Shown here: positions 23,801 to 34,543 of the stretch, one piece after another | How positions within the stretch are numbered: position 1 is the first letter of the stretch | Layout of the letters: each line of letters starts with the position of its first letter | Assembly: GCA_947311845.1 (NCBI GenBank) | Contig: CAMZMU010000059.1 | Location: forward strand, 34,543,777 to 34,607,776 | Length of the DNA stretch: 64,000 nucleotides | Direction: 5' to 3' | Source of the DNA: Poa pratensis | Taxonomy: Eukaryota > Streptophyta > Magnoliopsida > Poales > Poaceae | Notes under the pieces: model-generated | Told to the model about the DNA's origin: nothing | Databases searched by the model: none | Seen by the model: only the letters and a program-made list of their open reading frames with translations | Translations under genes and position numbers: made by a program

Positions 23801-25301
23801 GGGAAATACTGAGCCACGCGAAGACCTACTTAACGGTAATAGAGATAATTCAGAAGGACTAAAGTACCCGCGTGTGGCGTCAATCGAGTCTGATGCCTAT
23901 CATGGCCGTTCTCGACCCTGAACACACATTAGATTTGGGAAATACTGAGTCAAGTACATGCTATCATGCATCGTACAATATGCTATCATGCATCTTACCA
24001 GTTGCTATCATGCAACTAACTGCTATTATGCAACCATTTGCTATCATGCAAAATATCATGCAACATATCATTTGCATCATGCAACATATCATTTGCTATC
24101 ATGCAGATTATACTATGCTATCATGCAGGGTACCATATGCTATTATGCGGAGTACTAACTTTTTATCATAATTATTACCAGCCTCCAAGGCTTACATATT
24201 ATCATCAAGTTATCATCTTTGCTTCCTTGGGGGCTTTGCCTTTTGATTTAACAGGAACCTATAACTCGGCCATATGAGTTTGAATTGGCATGGCCAGATT
24301 TTTTATGATTGAGATAATTATCTCCTGATATCGGCTGATAAAGCCACCATTATTTATTTATTTTCAGCCACATCAAAGTGGAATTTATATATCAGCCACA
24401 TCAAAGTGGAATTTATATCATTATTATCTTGCGGCAACAATATTTGTCAATCTGTTGCAGGATCAAATTGCAACGATATGCCATCAAGCAGGATAATGAA
24501 AGCATGCCTGCTTAATGCCCGGGGGATAGGACAATTAAATTTTTGTCTAACTTGAGATATTTTTTGAGTCCCGAGCAGCATGATCAAGCATGCAACCCGG
24601 CCCTCGGGGGCTACACATCCACCATATCTGGCGGTCTTTATTATACTCATATACCATGTTTATATGCAGATTTCATTTTTTGCAGCACATGAGAATATAT
24701 ATATGCATTTGCGAGTCAAATCAGCGACTCGGAAATCTTTTAATACAGGTTGTGGCTATATACCCTTGAGCCGCTATGATTCAACAGGTGCTCAAATGGC
24801 TCGTCATGATAACATGACATATTATTATTCTAATGATTGCCCAGCTTATTTATGCCTATGGTCTTTTCTACTTCGATGTCTATGACTTAGCACCATATAC
24901 ATATTTGGCTAATATATCTTGATGCTCATAAGTTATTATTCTTATGATTTCAGCTTAGTCTTACATCCAATAGGAAAACGTGGTTTTCACCAAAGGCTTC
25001 GCCGACACCTTATATAATTTTCGTGAAGAACTTATCGCGATTCTGCAGCTTCAATGCGACTAAACAGAAGTGTTCAAATAGCAAGTGAGGAAGACTTGTG
25101 CATGGCCTCGAATGCCTGTGATAGTACATCAACAAACATATGCGAGTCAGCGCTTCTACATCAGCAGCTCAATAAGCCGCTACGCTCGCGCCTCATCATC
25201 AGTAAGTCACCAAGCTCTACATACTCAGTCGGCAAAATCATCAATATCAAGTCAAGATCTTCCGCCTGACTCTACGAATCACCCGGAAGCTTGGGGGCTA
25301 A
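20878..25301. other. Interior of the nested non-coding LTR element
   Basis: No retrotransposon protein domain is visible in any frame. The region includes several direct duplications: about 150 bp starting near 23705 recurs near 23858 with divergence, and AGCCACATCAAAGTGGAATT occurs at 24365 and again near 24392. TGGGGGCT or CGGGGGCT strings resembling the polypurine tract recur near 23147, 24230, 24606 and 25290. A TATCA/ATCAT-rich stretch lies at 23380-23560. Confidence 0.65.
23957..24150. repeat. TGCTATCATGCA-type repeat array
   Basis: TGCTATCATGCA and close variants (TGCTATTATGCA, ATATCATGCA) recur about ten times in 190 bases with irregular spacing of roughly 15-25 bases. Spacing and unit are too irregular for CRISPR, and this is eukaryotic DNA. 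Confidence 0.85.
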
Positions 25302-25923
25302 TGTCGGGGGAATACCTAATTGAGTATGAGCCGACATACGAATTTATCAAGACGTAAGCTGGTAGAGACTTAACAGGCGCGGCTTAACAGGCGCGGCTTA
25401 ACAATGCGGCTTAACTGGCGCGGCTTAACAGGCGTGGCTTAACTTGCGCGGCTTAACGTGCGCGGCTTAACAGGCGCGGCTTAACTGGCGCAGACTTAAC
25501 TGGCGCAGGCTTATCTGGCAGGAGAAGACATAACTTGGAAGACACGAAATTACATTACTTAGTCTCCAAGTAGGACTACGGCTCATACTTTTCTTGGGAG
25601 AGAAGTTTCCTTGTAACCTTGCGAGCCATCGTCTTTATAAGGTGGACTCCAAGGACCTAGAACCCCAAGCTAAAAAAAGCTCTCATACATCCAGAGAGAG
25701 GCGACTCGACACCTCGATCGCCAACCCCTTGTAACACCATATTCATATCAATACCAATCTAGGATAGGCAGGACGTAGGTCTTTACCTCACATTGAGGGG
25801 CCGAACCTGGGTAAAAACATCGTCTTCCTCGTGCCTGTGATCCTTAGCTCGGAGACGCTCGATCGCTTAATCCCCAACTCTACGAAGTCATCTCCATGAC
25901 ATCTGCGTGACAATCCCACGACA
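25302..25923 (+). repeat. 3' LTR of the nested minisatellite element
   Basis: This is the complete 622-bp LTR, TGTCGGGGG...CACGACA, with the 14-bp minisatellite (25365-25515) and a TATA-like TTTATAAGG near 25633. It is the reference copy that shows the 5' LTR is truncated. Confidence 0.85.
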
Positions 25924-26217
25924 GAGCGCCTCGGTGCGGGGGTCGCGACGGCGTAGCGAGGCCTCATCGTTGTCGCTCTCATCCTCCTCAATGTGTCGTG
26001 AGGGGACGAAGAGATACGGGTCGTCGCTGCCTGAGGAGACCTCGTGCATCTCAGCTTCAGGCGGTACGTCCCTCGAGGAGCTCGCATCCCCCGCCGAGGG
26101 ATTGGCGCCCCCTGAGGCACCATCAACATCCGCGTCTGACGCCGCTGGCGCCTCCGCCGCCTCTTCTCCACCATCGGCGGGCGCCGCCTGCTCCGCCGAC
26201 GCCGGGTTGTCGTGGGG
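25924..26217 (-). pseudogene. Host gypsy remnant with antisense ORF fragment
   Basis: These 294 bases of host gypsy lie between two nested elements. On the minus strand an open frame includes SSGSDDPYLFVPSRHIEEDE and EASLRRRDPRTEAL. It reads towards the element at 25923 and plausibly continued into the sequence at 20322. It has the acidic, Ala-rich composition of the rest of the antisense gene. Confidence 0.5.
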
Positions 26218-27711
26218 TGATACGTCCAAAACGTATCTATAATTTTTGATTGTTTCATGCCATTTTTATGCTTTTAGCACTTGTTTTATATTAAGTTTAT
26301 TATTTATTTGGACTAACCTACTAATAGTTGCAAAAGTGCACAATGTTCTTGTTTTACTCTTTGATGTGTAGAAATTATCAAGAATACAAGAGGAAACCTT
26401 GTTGGAGTCGAATTGGGACTTTCCTGAAATCTGTCTGAGAACTTTTTACGAAGATTGCCAGTTTGACCCTCGAAGATGACGTTATATGGAGACCTGGCTT
26501 ACGAAAGTTGTCACAATTTTCCATACGAAGATTTTAAGCCCGAGATCAGCCCAATCGGAGTTCGGACGCGGCCTGTAGGCCCGTTTTGGTGGAACCCTAA
26601 AAGGGGGTGACGGAAATCCGAGAAGATATATAAAGGGAGGAAACCTAATTCGTGGAGGACTCCTCCACCCACGAATTTCAGCCACCAAAAGCCACGTTTT
26701 TGCCTCCCCCATGGATCCCATCTCCATGGGGGAGGGCTCCCAAGAAGCCATGAAGGAGGGAGGCTAAGGGGCGGCGCTCCCCAAGCTTGCCGGCGGCGGG
26801 GAAAGGAGTTCCCCGCACCGCCGGCGCCGCCGCCGCCCTGCGCCGCCGCTGCCCTCTCCGCCGTCTTCACCGCCATCTCCATCACCATCTCCTCCTTGTA
26901 TTCAGTGGTTCATCCTCCCACAAACCTCTGTACCGTCCTATGTAAACATGGTGTTTGATGCTATAATATTTATCCTATGATTTACATCATGTTTCCGTAG
27001 TTTATTTGTCTTTTGATTGCTTAATTGAATGCATGAGGTTCATTAGAGTTGTATGTCTATATGGTGCTGTCCTTTGGTGTCCATTATATTTGTGCGCGCA
27101 TGGATCAAACACCCTAGGGTTGGTAGTATTTGTAACGAAGCGGGGGAAGTTCTGCCGGAGTGACAGAAACCTGAGAACGCGAACCGATTAGTTGCACGTA
27201 TGGGAGTAAGAGGACCTTGAACTTAAGGCTATGGTTGGGGAAACCTTAATGCATTGTTAGTATTTGCGGATGCTTTCTAACAATCCAATCATATAGTACT
27301 TGTAATCCCAAGTAGTGGAGTGCATGTATATTTAGCCTCTCCCACATAGAAAACTGCATCGAAGACAATGAACCAAGTACCTTCACTAATTAATCTTGGA
27401 CAAAGCCACCACAATTACCACCACTTTTCCACACTCATGGTACTGTTAGTATATGGTTACTTAGTGTATTTTATTGCTGCAGCACTAACATTTACTTTCT
27501 TGTATTTATTATCTTGCAAAACTACCTCTCATACCCGTATTGCTACCGTAGTTTTATTTCTAGATAATGCAAACGTTTAGTGTGCGTAGAGTTGTATCAG
27601 TGGTTGATAGAACTTGAGAGAATACTTATCCTACCTTTAGCTCCTCGTTGGGTTCGACACTCTTACTTATCGAAAAGGCTACACGCGATCCCCTATACTT
27701 GTGGGTTATCA
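26218..27711 (+). repeat. 5' LTR of the young nested element
   Basis: 1494 bp, with TATATAAA at 26627-26634 as the likely promoter TATA box. It pairs with 31275-32772. Confidence 0.9.
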
Positions 27712-27721
27712 AGACCTTTTC

Positions 27722-27739
27722 TGGCGCCGTTGCCGGGGA
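27722..27739 (+). other. Primer-binding site matching tRNA-Asp
   Basis: TGGCGCCGTTGCCGGGGA is the complement of the plant tRNA-Asp 3' end including CCA. It begins ten bases after the 5' LTR. Confidence 0.85.
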
Positions 27740-30700
27740 GCCATAGCGTAGGTTAATGTTCTTGTGTGCACTTGTTTGCTTTATCTCTAAGTAGTTTTTA
27801 TTTTCAGTATTAAGTTGTTCTTTATCTTACTATGGATAGGGAATGCGAATTACAAAAAAAATTAGGTGTAGTTGTTATCTAAAAACGTTTTCAAAAAGAA
27901 AAGTGATTGGAAAGATGAGTAATGGTTAAATGGGGGTCGACCTTGAACACTTGTGTTCATGCCTATGAAACCAAAACAAATCTTTCCATGGAAGCTTTTC
28001 ATTAAAAACATGTAAATATTGTAAATATTGTGTATATACCTCTGTACATAAAAATAAAATGCTAATTATAGTCTTTAGTTAATTGAAAGTTGATAGTTTT
28101 ACTTTGCTGTCCAGAAACAGATTTTCTGTGCTCCACCGTATTAAATGTTTAAAATCACCAGAACGTGATCTTGATCTGAAATTTCTTGAGTGCAAAGTGA
28201 TGCTTATTAGCTTTCTTTCATTAGACTAACTTTTTCTGATTTAAGGTACGTAGATAGGTCGAAAAATTCGATCTTTACTGACTGTTCTGTTTAGACAGAT
28301 TTTGTGCTTCTCTGTAAATAAAATCGTGATAAATCTCAGAATAGTATTTTGACTTGAAAATTTTTGTGCATAAACCTGAGATTATTATCTTTCTTTCATT
28401 AGACTAAAGTTTTTCGATTTGAGCTACTTAACTATCTCGTTGAATGCCATCTTTACGGACTGTTCAGTTTTGACAGATTTCTTTGTTTATTCAATATTGT
28501 ACTTGGTGTTGTTAGTTTCATTAGTTTTTCGACGGACAACGGAAATCATGAACACCTTAGTATATACAGTGGCTAATGTTGAGTAAAAATTATAAAACTT
28601 GTCAATGCTTGAACATGAGTGGATTTTATTTAATGAGTACTAACCCTACTAATGAGTTTTGTGAAGTTTTATGTGGATGTAGCTTATAAGATCTAATCAA
28701 TATGGTGATATGAGATGAATAAGAAGACGCAAGAGCTCAAGCTTGGGGATGTGTAGGTGCATCCCAAGAACATATTCAAGAAGATACAATCATCTAAGCT
28801 TGGGGATGCCCGAGTCATCCCCCTATTCATCAACTAACATGAGGTTGTCTCGTTCATACTCTATATTACCCGTCCACATGATATGTATTGTCTTAACTTG
28901 TATTATAATTGCTTTTATATGTCTTGGTTTTACCTTCTTTAGTTTTATTAGGTTTCGATTGCTTCTTTACTTTCACTTATAAATTCAAAATAACAAAAAT
29001 ATTTTCTTTTGTTTTGCTTCTTTGTTTGGTTCTTTATTTGTTTTACTTTTGATTTTTTTTAGAGTTTTCCTTGCTGTAGCTAGCATGTTTAGGTCTTGCT
29101 TAGCCTCTGGTTTCTTAGTTTATCAAAAATAAAGTACCAAGTTTTATCCATTTAGCTTAGTTGATACATATGTAAAAAGTGATTTTCTGTTTTCGGTATC
29201 TACTGCTTATTGCGCGATTTTTCATATTTTACTGGAAGCTCTAAAAATCACGAAAAAATTACTGATGTTGTAGCACCTAATCCTCTGCATGTACAAAAAT
29301 TGGCTAAAATTTCGGGCATGTTTAAGTGCACCTAAAAATTGCGTTTTCCAGCTGCTGTTTTTCTGGACAGATTCTGACTTTTGTTGCAAGAGTGGCCTCT
29401 TTTCGTTTTCATTTGATTTTTAATGGTTCTTACCTTTCATTTATAAGTTGGCCATTTAAGCAACCTTTCTGTAACTTAAAAACAAAATTTTATTTGGTTT
29501 AATAGTAGCACTTGGGAAATATTATCTATTGTACTAATGTCTAACCGCAGAAAAGAATGGGAAAGTTTTTGTGTTGAAGTTTTTTCACAGAGAATGAAGG
29601 AACACCAAACTATGGAATATTGAAGAATTACCAAAGTCATAAGCTTGGGGATGTCCCCGCATCCCTCTTCATCAATAACCCCACGGTTTGCAAACCTTTA
29701 AACTTTGTTTTTTGAGCAACATAGGAACTTAACTAAACTTGAAGCGGCTGTATTTTATTATCTATTTATCTTAGCATCAAACACCAGTTACATTAATAAG
29801 TGGATCGTCACATATTTTATTTATCCTCTGTTTTCAATGTTTACTTGGTTAATGGATTACTTGTTGAAACTTAAAAATGATGTGTGAATAATACTGTTTA
29901 GTAGTTTATGTTTTCTTATGGTTAGTCTCAACTAGCTAATAGTGCATATTATGTTATTTTGATATCAACATGCATTGTCCTGTTCATAAGATGGTATGGT
30001 ATTGTGGTATCCTCCTCTGAATAATTCACTTGAATCGACTTGGCACATGCTCACACATGTTATGACTGAAAAATAAAAGTCAATTAAGCCTTGATGATCT
30101 ATTTTGCCTCAGAGTTTTAGTATCGTTTTTATGCCTCCGTTAATTTTATTTTGTCGCAAGCATGATTATGACCGTTATCGCTCTCGTGGTTGTCGCTTCC
30201 CAGTCTATTGCTAGCCTTCACTTGTACTGAGCGGGAATGCTGCTCGTGCATCCAAATCCTTAAAACCAAGTTATCCCAAAGAGTCCACCAAAAAATTCCT
30301 ATGCATGGTATTTCAAGCCATTCCAAGTAAATTTGCATGTGCTACCTTTAAAACCTTCAAAATATTTCTCTTTTTGTGTCAATGTTTACTAGCTCATGAG
30401 GAATTAGTGTGGTTATTCTTTATTCTATTTGTCAAATGGACTTTTACACCTGGACTAGTGGCATATACATCCGCTTATCCAATAACTTGCAAAAAGAGCT
30501 GGCAACGGGGTGCCCAGTCCCAATTAATTACAACTTTAACCAATTAATTCTCTTCACACTTTTGCCCTGATTCATCAGTAAGCAATGACAAACAGTGAAA
30601 TACCTGAATGTGTGTAAACCAAAGAGAAAGAGGGATGATCTGCCTTGCTGGTAGAAATAACGTCCTTCATGGGAGCCGCTCTTAAAAGTCCGTTTGACAG

Positions 30701-31274
30701 GTAGAATACTGTTCTCACCCGCTACCATTCGTTGACAATTAACAAACACCTCTCAAAACATTTTTACCTCTGTTTTTAAAAAAAAAGCTCTAGCACGTGT
30801 TAATCCCTGCTTCCCTCTGCGAAGGGCCAATCTTTTATTTTTATGTTGAGTCACCATCCTTTCTTTGAGCACTTCTTCGAGAGCATAGCTGTCGTTCTTA
30901 GTGTAATGTGCTTGTCCCAGAATACGATTAATTGAGGTATAACCATGATGCTTTTATCTTTGATATCTCTATATCTAGTCTTCACTTGAACTTCAGAGGT
31001 GCCTTGGCATTTATGTTTTGCTCCACAATTAAGGGCAAGCGAGATACCACTCTATCATGCTTTATTATGGTCATTACAATCTTGTTGATGTTTATAAATT
31101 TCATGTTATAAGCTCTTAGTTCGTTGATACTTTTCATTAGGAAACATGATTGCTAAGTTTTATTATCCATACATCATGCAATTGTTAAAGACCTGATCAT
31201 AGCATTTACAATCAAAAATTATTTTGTTATCATTTACCTACTCGAGGACGAGCAGGAATTAAGCTTGGGGATGT
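27740..31274. other. Non-coding interior of the young nested element
   Basis: AT-rich, with no gag or pol frame. A motif AAGCTTGGGGATG, similar to the polypurine tract, occurs near 28739, 28797, 29641 and 31261. The first three are followed by phrases such as CCCGAGTCATCCCC or TCCCCGCATCCC. A short diverged direct repeat around AGACTAA...TTT(T/C)TGATTT, TTTCTTTCATTAGACTAA and ACTGTTC(T/A)GTTT spans 28090-28480 in about two to three units of roughly 180 bp. Confidence 0.65.
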
Positions 31275-32772
31275 TGATACGTCCAAAACGTATCTATAAT
31301 TTTTGATTGTTTCATGCCATTTTTATGCTTTTAGCACTTGTTTTATATTAAGTTTATTATTTATTTGGACTAACCTACTAATAGTTGCAAAAGTGCACAA
31401 TGTTCTTGTTTTACTCTTTGATGTGTAGAAATTATCAAGAATACAAGAGGAAACCTTGTTGGAGTCGAATTGGGACTTTCCTGAAATCTGTCTGAGAACT
31501 TTTTACGAAGATTGCCAGTTTGACCCTCGAAGATGACGTTATATGGAGACCTGGCTGTTACGAAAGTTGTCACAATTTTCCATACGAAGATTTTAAGCCC
31601 GAGATCAGCCCAATCGGAGTTCGGACGCGGCCTGTAGGCCCGTTTTGGTGGAACCCTAAAAGGGGGTGACGGAAATCCGAGAAGATATATAAAGGGAGGA
31701 AACCTAATTCGTGGAGGACTCCTCCACCCACGAATTTCAGCCACCAAAAGCCACGTTTTTGCCTCCCCCATGGATCCCATCTCCATGGGGGAGGGCTCCC
31801 AAGAAGCCATGAAGGAGGGAGGCTAAGGGGCGGCGCTCCCCAAGCTTGCCGGCGGCGGGGAAAGGAGTTCCCCGCACCGCCGCGCCGCCGCCGCCGCCCT
31901 GCGCCGCGCTGCCCTCTCCGCCGTCTTCACCGCCATCTCCATCACCATCTCCTCCTTGTATTCAGTGGTTCATCCTCCCACAAACCTCTGTACCGTCCTA
32001 TGTAAACATGGTGTTTGATGCTATAATATTTATCCTATGATTTACATCATGTTTCCGTAGTTTATTTGTCTTTTGATTGCTTAATTGAATGCATGAGGTT
32101 CATTAGAGTTGTATGTCTATATGGTGCTGTCCTTTGGTGTCCATTATACTTGTGCGCGCATGGATCAAACACCCTAGGGTTGGTAGTATTTGTAACGAAG
32201 CGGGGGAAGTTCTGCCGGAGTGACAGAAACCTGAGAACGCGAACCGATTAGTTGCACGTATGGGAGTAAGAGGACCTTGAACTTAAGGCTATGGTTGGGG
32301 AAACCTTAATGCATTGTTAGTATTTGCGGATGCTTTCTAACAATCCAATCATATAGTACTTGTAATCCCAAGTAGTGGAGTGCATGTATATTTAGCCTCT
32401 CCCACATAGAAAACTGCATCGAAGACAATGAACCAAGTACCTTCACTAATTAATCTTGGACAAAGCCACCACAATTACCACCACTTTTCCACACTCATGG
32501 TACTGTTAGTATATGGTTACTTAGTGTATTTTATTGCTGCAGCACTAACATTTACTTTCTTGTATTTATTATCTTGCAAAACTACCTCTCATACCCGTAT
32601 TGCTACCGTAGTTTTATTTTCTAGATAATGCAAACGTTTAGTGTGCGTAGAGTTGTATCAGTGGTTGATAGAACTTGAGAGAATACTTATCCTACCTTTA
32701 GCTCCTCGTTGGGTTCGACACTCTTACTTATCGAAAAGGCTACACGCGATCCCCTATACTTGTGGGTTATCA
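31275..32772 (+). repeat. 3' LTR of the young nested element
   Basis: 1498 bp with TATATAAA at 31686-31693. It is nearly identical to the 5' LTR, which indicates recent insertion. Confidence 0.9.
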
Positions 32773-33038
32773 TGTGTGCTCTGGGAAGGAGGAGGCGAAA
32801 GGGGAAGAATGAAGTTATGAGCACCTGCGCCGCGCTCGCAGGCTTTATCGCCCTAGCAAAGGCCGTTACCAAGGCGTGGTGGGACCCACCACTACGCCCG
32901 TTGCAGACGAGGAGATCGTGGCAACGTGGGCGGCCGTGACTCGCCACGTGTCTCGGGCCAGGCAGGCTTCTTTGGGCCCACGACGCTTCGCCTGCATTCA
33001 CAAGACTCCAGCGTGCCCATCGCGGGCGCGGGGGCTAC
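32773..33038. other. Host gypsy 3' end with polypurine tract
   Basis: This is gypsy sequence after the nested element, ending in the G-rich GCGGGCGCGGGGGCTAC directly before the 3' LTR at 33039. That is where the plus-strand primer tract belongs. It would contain the promoter-proximal part of the antisense gene. Confidence 0.6.
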
Positions 33039-34059
33039 TGTTGGCCCAGTGGAAACCAGGGTACCACGGGCCGGCCTGCCACAACCCTCGACACTCTGCA
33101 GAGGATTCTGCTAAGGACCAGGTGTTTCAGCCTGGCGAGCCTCACGAGGAACTTTTCCCTCGTGAGGGCTTCTTCTATCAAGAAATACCACTAAGTCCTG
33201 GCGAACGTATGCGCCACCCTCGCGAGGTGTCGAATACTTCAAAACCTCAGCGAGGCAGTCAAGCCCTCGCGGGGTTCCTTCAAGTGGAAGCAAGCTCTGT
33301 CTCCGCTGTAGAGCACACATGGCCTCTGCGCCTGCCGCAGAGTGACGCGCGCGCCTGCGCGCAGTGACGACGACGCCGCAGTTTCCTCTTTGGTGATTAA
33401 AGGCGGTCAACAAAGCTGCACCAAGCAAAGCGGAATACAAGGATTGCCGTTCCGGTGATAAGGGGACCGTTGGCCACTACGCTCCAAGCCAACGTCACCG
33501 TGGGGCACCCCACGGACCTCTGCGGCACCAGCCCATCGTCCTGGATGGACTGTGGCTTTTTCTGCAAAGGAAACATTGCTCTCTGCCATGGACCGTGTCC
33601 ATGGACAGCCCCGTCGCCGTGCACTGTGCTCCTTCTCCGTCGCCATGTGGTAGCCCTTCCCGCCTTGTGAATTCGGGGAAGAGGCCCAGGGCACCTATAT
33701 AAGGTGGCAGTGTACGACCGAGGGGGGGGGGGATCATTCATCCACACCATAGCAAACAAGACGAAGCTCCTTCCACCATAATCCACCATAGCCATAGCTG
33801 AGCCCTCGGCAAGCTCATCGTACTGTAACCTCTACAAGCAGTGTAGTACAACAGAGCAGGACGTAGGGTCTTCACACCTCACGGTGGGCCTGAGCCTGGG
33901 TACGTGTTGGTGTTTTCTCTCTGTCATGATGTTCCTCACCGAGCTCGATGAGCACCGCCGCCGAGGTAGTTGAGGATTGTTTGACTGCGTGTTCAGCCCC
34001 TTTCCGATTCCCGGCATCAGTGAGACACACCCCTAGTTCCTTGGGACCAGTCTCTGACA
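33039..34059 (+). repeat. 3' LTR of the Tat-type gypsy element
   Basis: 1021 bp, starting TGTTGGCCC and ending CTGACA, followed by the CAATT target duplication. It differs from the 5' LTR by several percent, largely CpG transitions. Confidence 0.92.
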
Positions 34060-34300
34060 CAATTGGCCCTAAAACCAGAAAAGCTTATAGGGACTAAAAA
34101 ATGTTGCAACCGAAAAGGAAAATGATGCAATCGAAGGGATCAAAATCAAATTGGAGGCGAAGCAAGTTGATGTCGCATTGATGCTCGAGTAGGCCTTGAT
34201 CTTGACCACCAACACAAATAGCATGGACCCGACGAATGCTTGGATTAATCTACATAGTGCACGGATCTTGGCCCGCACGCCCAAATGGTGGTTACGATCA
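34060..34300 (+). pseudogene. Relic coding fragment, right half (NAM-associated-like)
   Basis: After the gypsy target duplication one frame (about 34128-34292) reads AIEGIKIKLEAKQVDVALML, a TAG, then ALILTTNTNSMDPTNAWINL and SARILART before a stop. The composition and the closing N.MDP..AW pattern resemble the C-terminal segment of NAM-associated/Myb-like proteins that accompany PIF/Harbinger transposons. Other stops and a frame change lie before 34128. The gypsy element inserted into this already decaying or now decayed sequence. Confidence 0.45.
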
Positions 34301-34543
34301 TAGTTGTATGTATTTGTGTTGTCGAACTTTATGGCCAAACTTGGTGGCTAAAGTTTTTTATGCATATTTTGGTGTGCTTTTATTTGTTGAAAATTATGTG
34401 CTCGACCAAATAGCAAAACAATACTGAACCGGTATAAAGTAGCAAACAACACCCAGATAGGGGCACCTTTTTCGTAGATAGTGTGAGTTCGAGCAATTGT
34501 AGTCTCCCCTGTTGCCCTTTCTCTTTAGAATAGAATCCACAAT

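Larger units (their letters stand above)
20323..25923 (+). mobile_element. Nested non-coding LTR retrotransposon with minisatellite LTRs
   Basis: Two LTR copies (20323-20877 and 25302-25923) bound a 4.4-kb interior with no gag-pol similarity. A polypurine-like AGCTTGGGGGCTAA precedes the 3' LTR, which starts TGTCGGGGG and ends CACGACA. The 5' LTR lacks its first 54 bases, and the expected target copy of GAGCG (25924-25928) is absent on the left, so a deletion removed the left end. After the 5' LTR the sequence (TTGCCGCCCCGTGGGGC) looks like a decayed primer-binding site. It is a non-autonomous LARD-like element that would depend on a relative's proteins. It interrupts the antisense gene of the host gypsy element. 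Confidence 0.82.
26218..32772 (+). mobile_element. Young nested non-coding LTR retrotransposon (tRNA-Asp primed)
   Basis: LTRs at 26218-27711 and 31275-32772 start TGATACGTCC, end GGTTATCA and are nearly identical. I saw only single-base changes, a 2-base indel near 26506/31557 and a GC-run length difference near 26820/31880. The primer-binding site at 27722-27739 is an 18-base match to the 3' end of tRNA-Asp, and a polypurine-like AAGCTTGGGGATGT precedes the 3' LTR. The 3.56-kb interior has no coding domain. tRNA-Asp priming and the LTR start suggest an Athila-lineage derivative like Sabrina/WHAM of Triticeae, but the family name is a guess. Flanking bases are TGGGG and TGTGT, not a clean duplication. 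Confidence 0.85.
6000..34059 (+). mobile_element. Ty3/gypsy LTR retrotransposon, Tat-type, with nested insertions
   Basis: Two LTRs (6000-7018 and 33039-34059) begin TG, end CA and are flanked by a perfect 5-bp target duplication, CAATT (5995-5999 and 34060-34064). Sense gag, protease, reverse transcriptase, two RNase H domains and integrase lie at 7069-17020. A long antisense ORF lies between integrase and the 3' LTR. The second, archaeal-type RNase H and the extra ORF point to the Tat lineage. Removing the three nested elements leaves about 11.6 kb. Every sense coding region is broken, so the copy is dead. Many LTR differences are C/T or G/A changes at CpG sites, as expected after methylation. 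Confidence 0.92.

Noticed and set aside
23957..24150. CRISPR-like array
   Set aside because: Repeat length and spacing are irregular, there are no unique spacers of constant size, and the DNA is plant nuclear.
27006..27580. Short ORFs conserved in both LTRs of the young element (27006-27191, 27368-27580 and 32066-32251, 32428-32628)
   Set aside because: They are duplicated only because the LTRs are duplicated. They have no domain, and one pair differs in length by a single-base indel.
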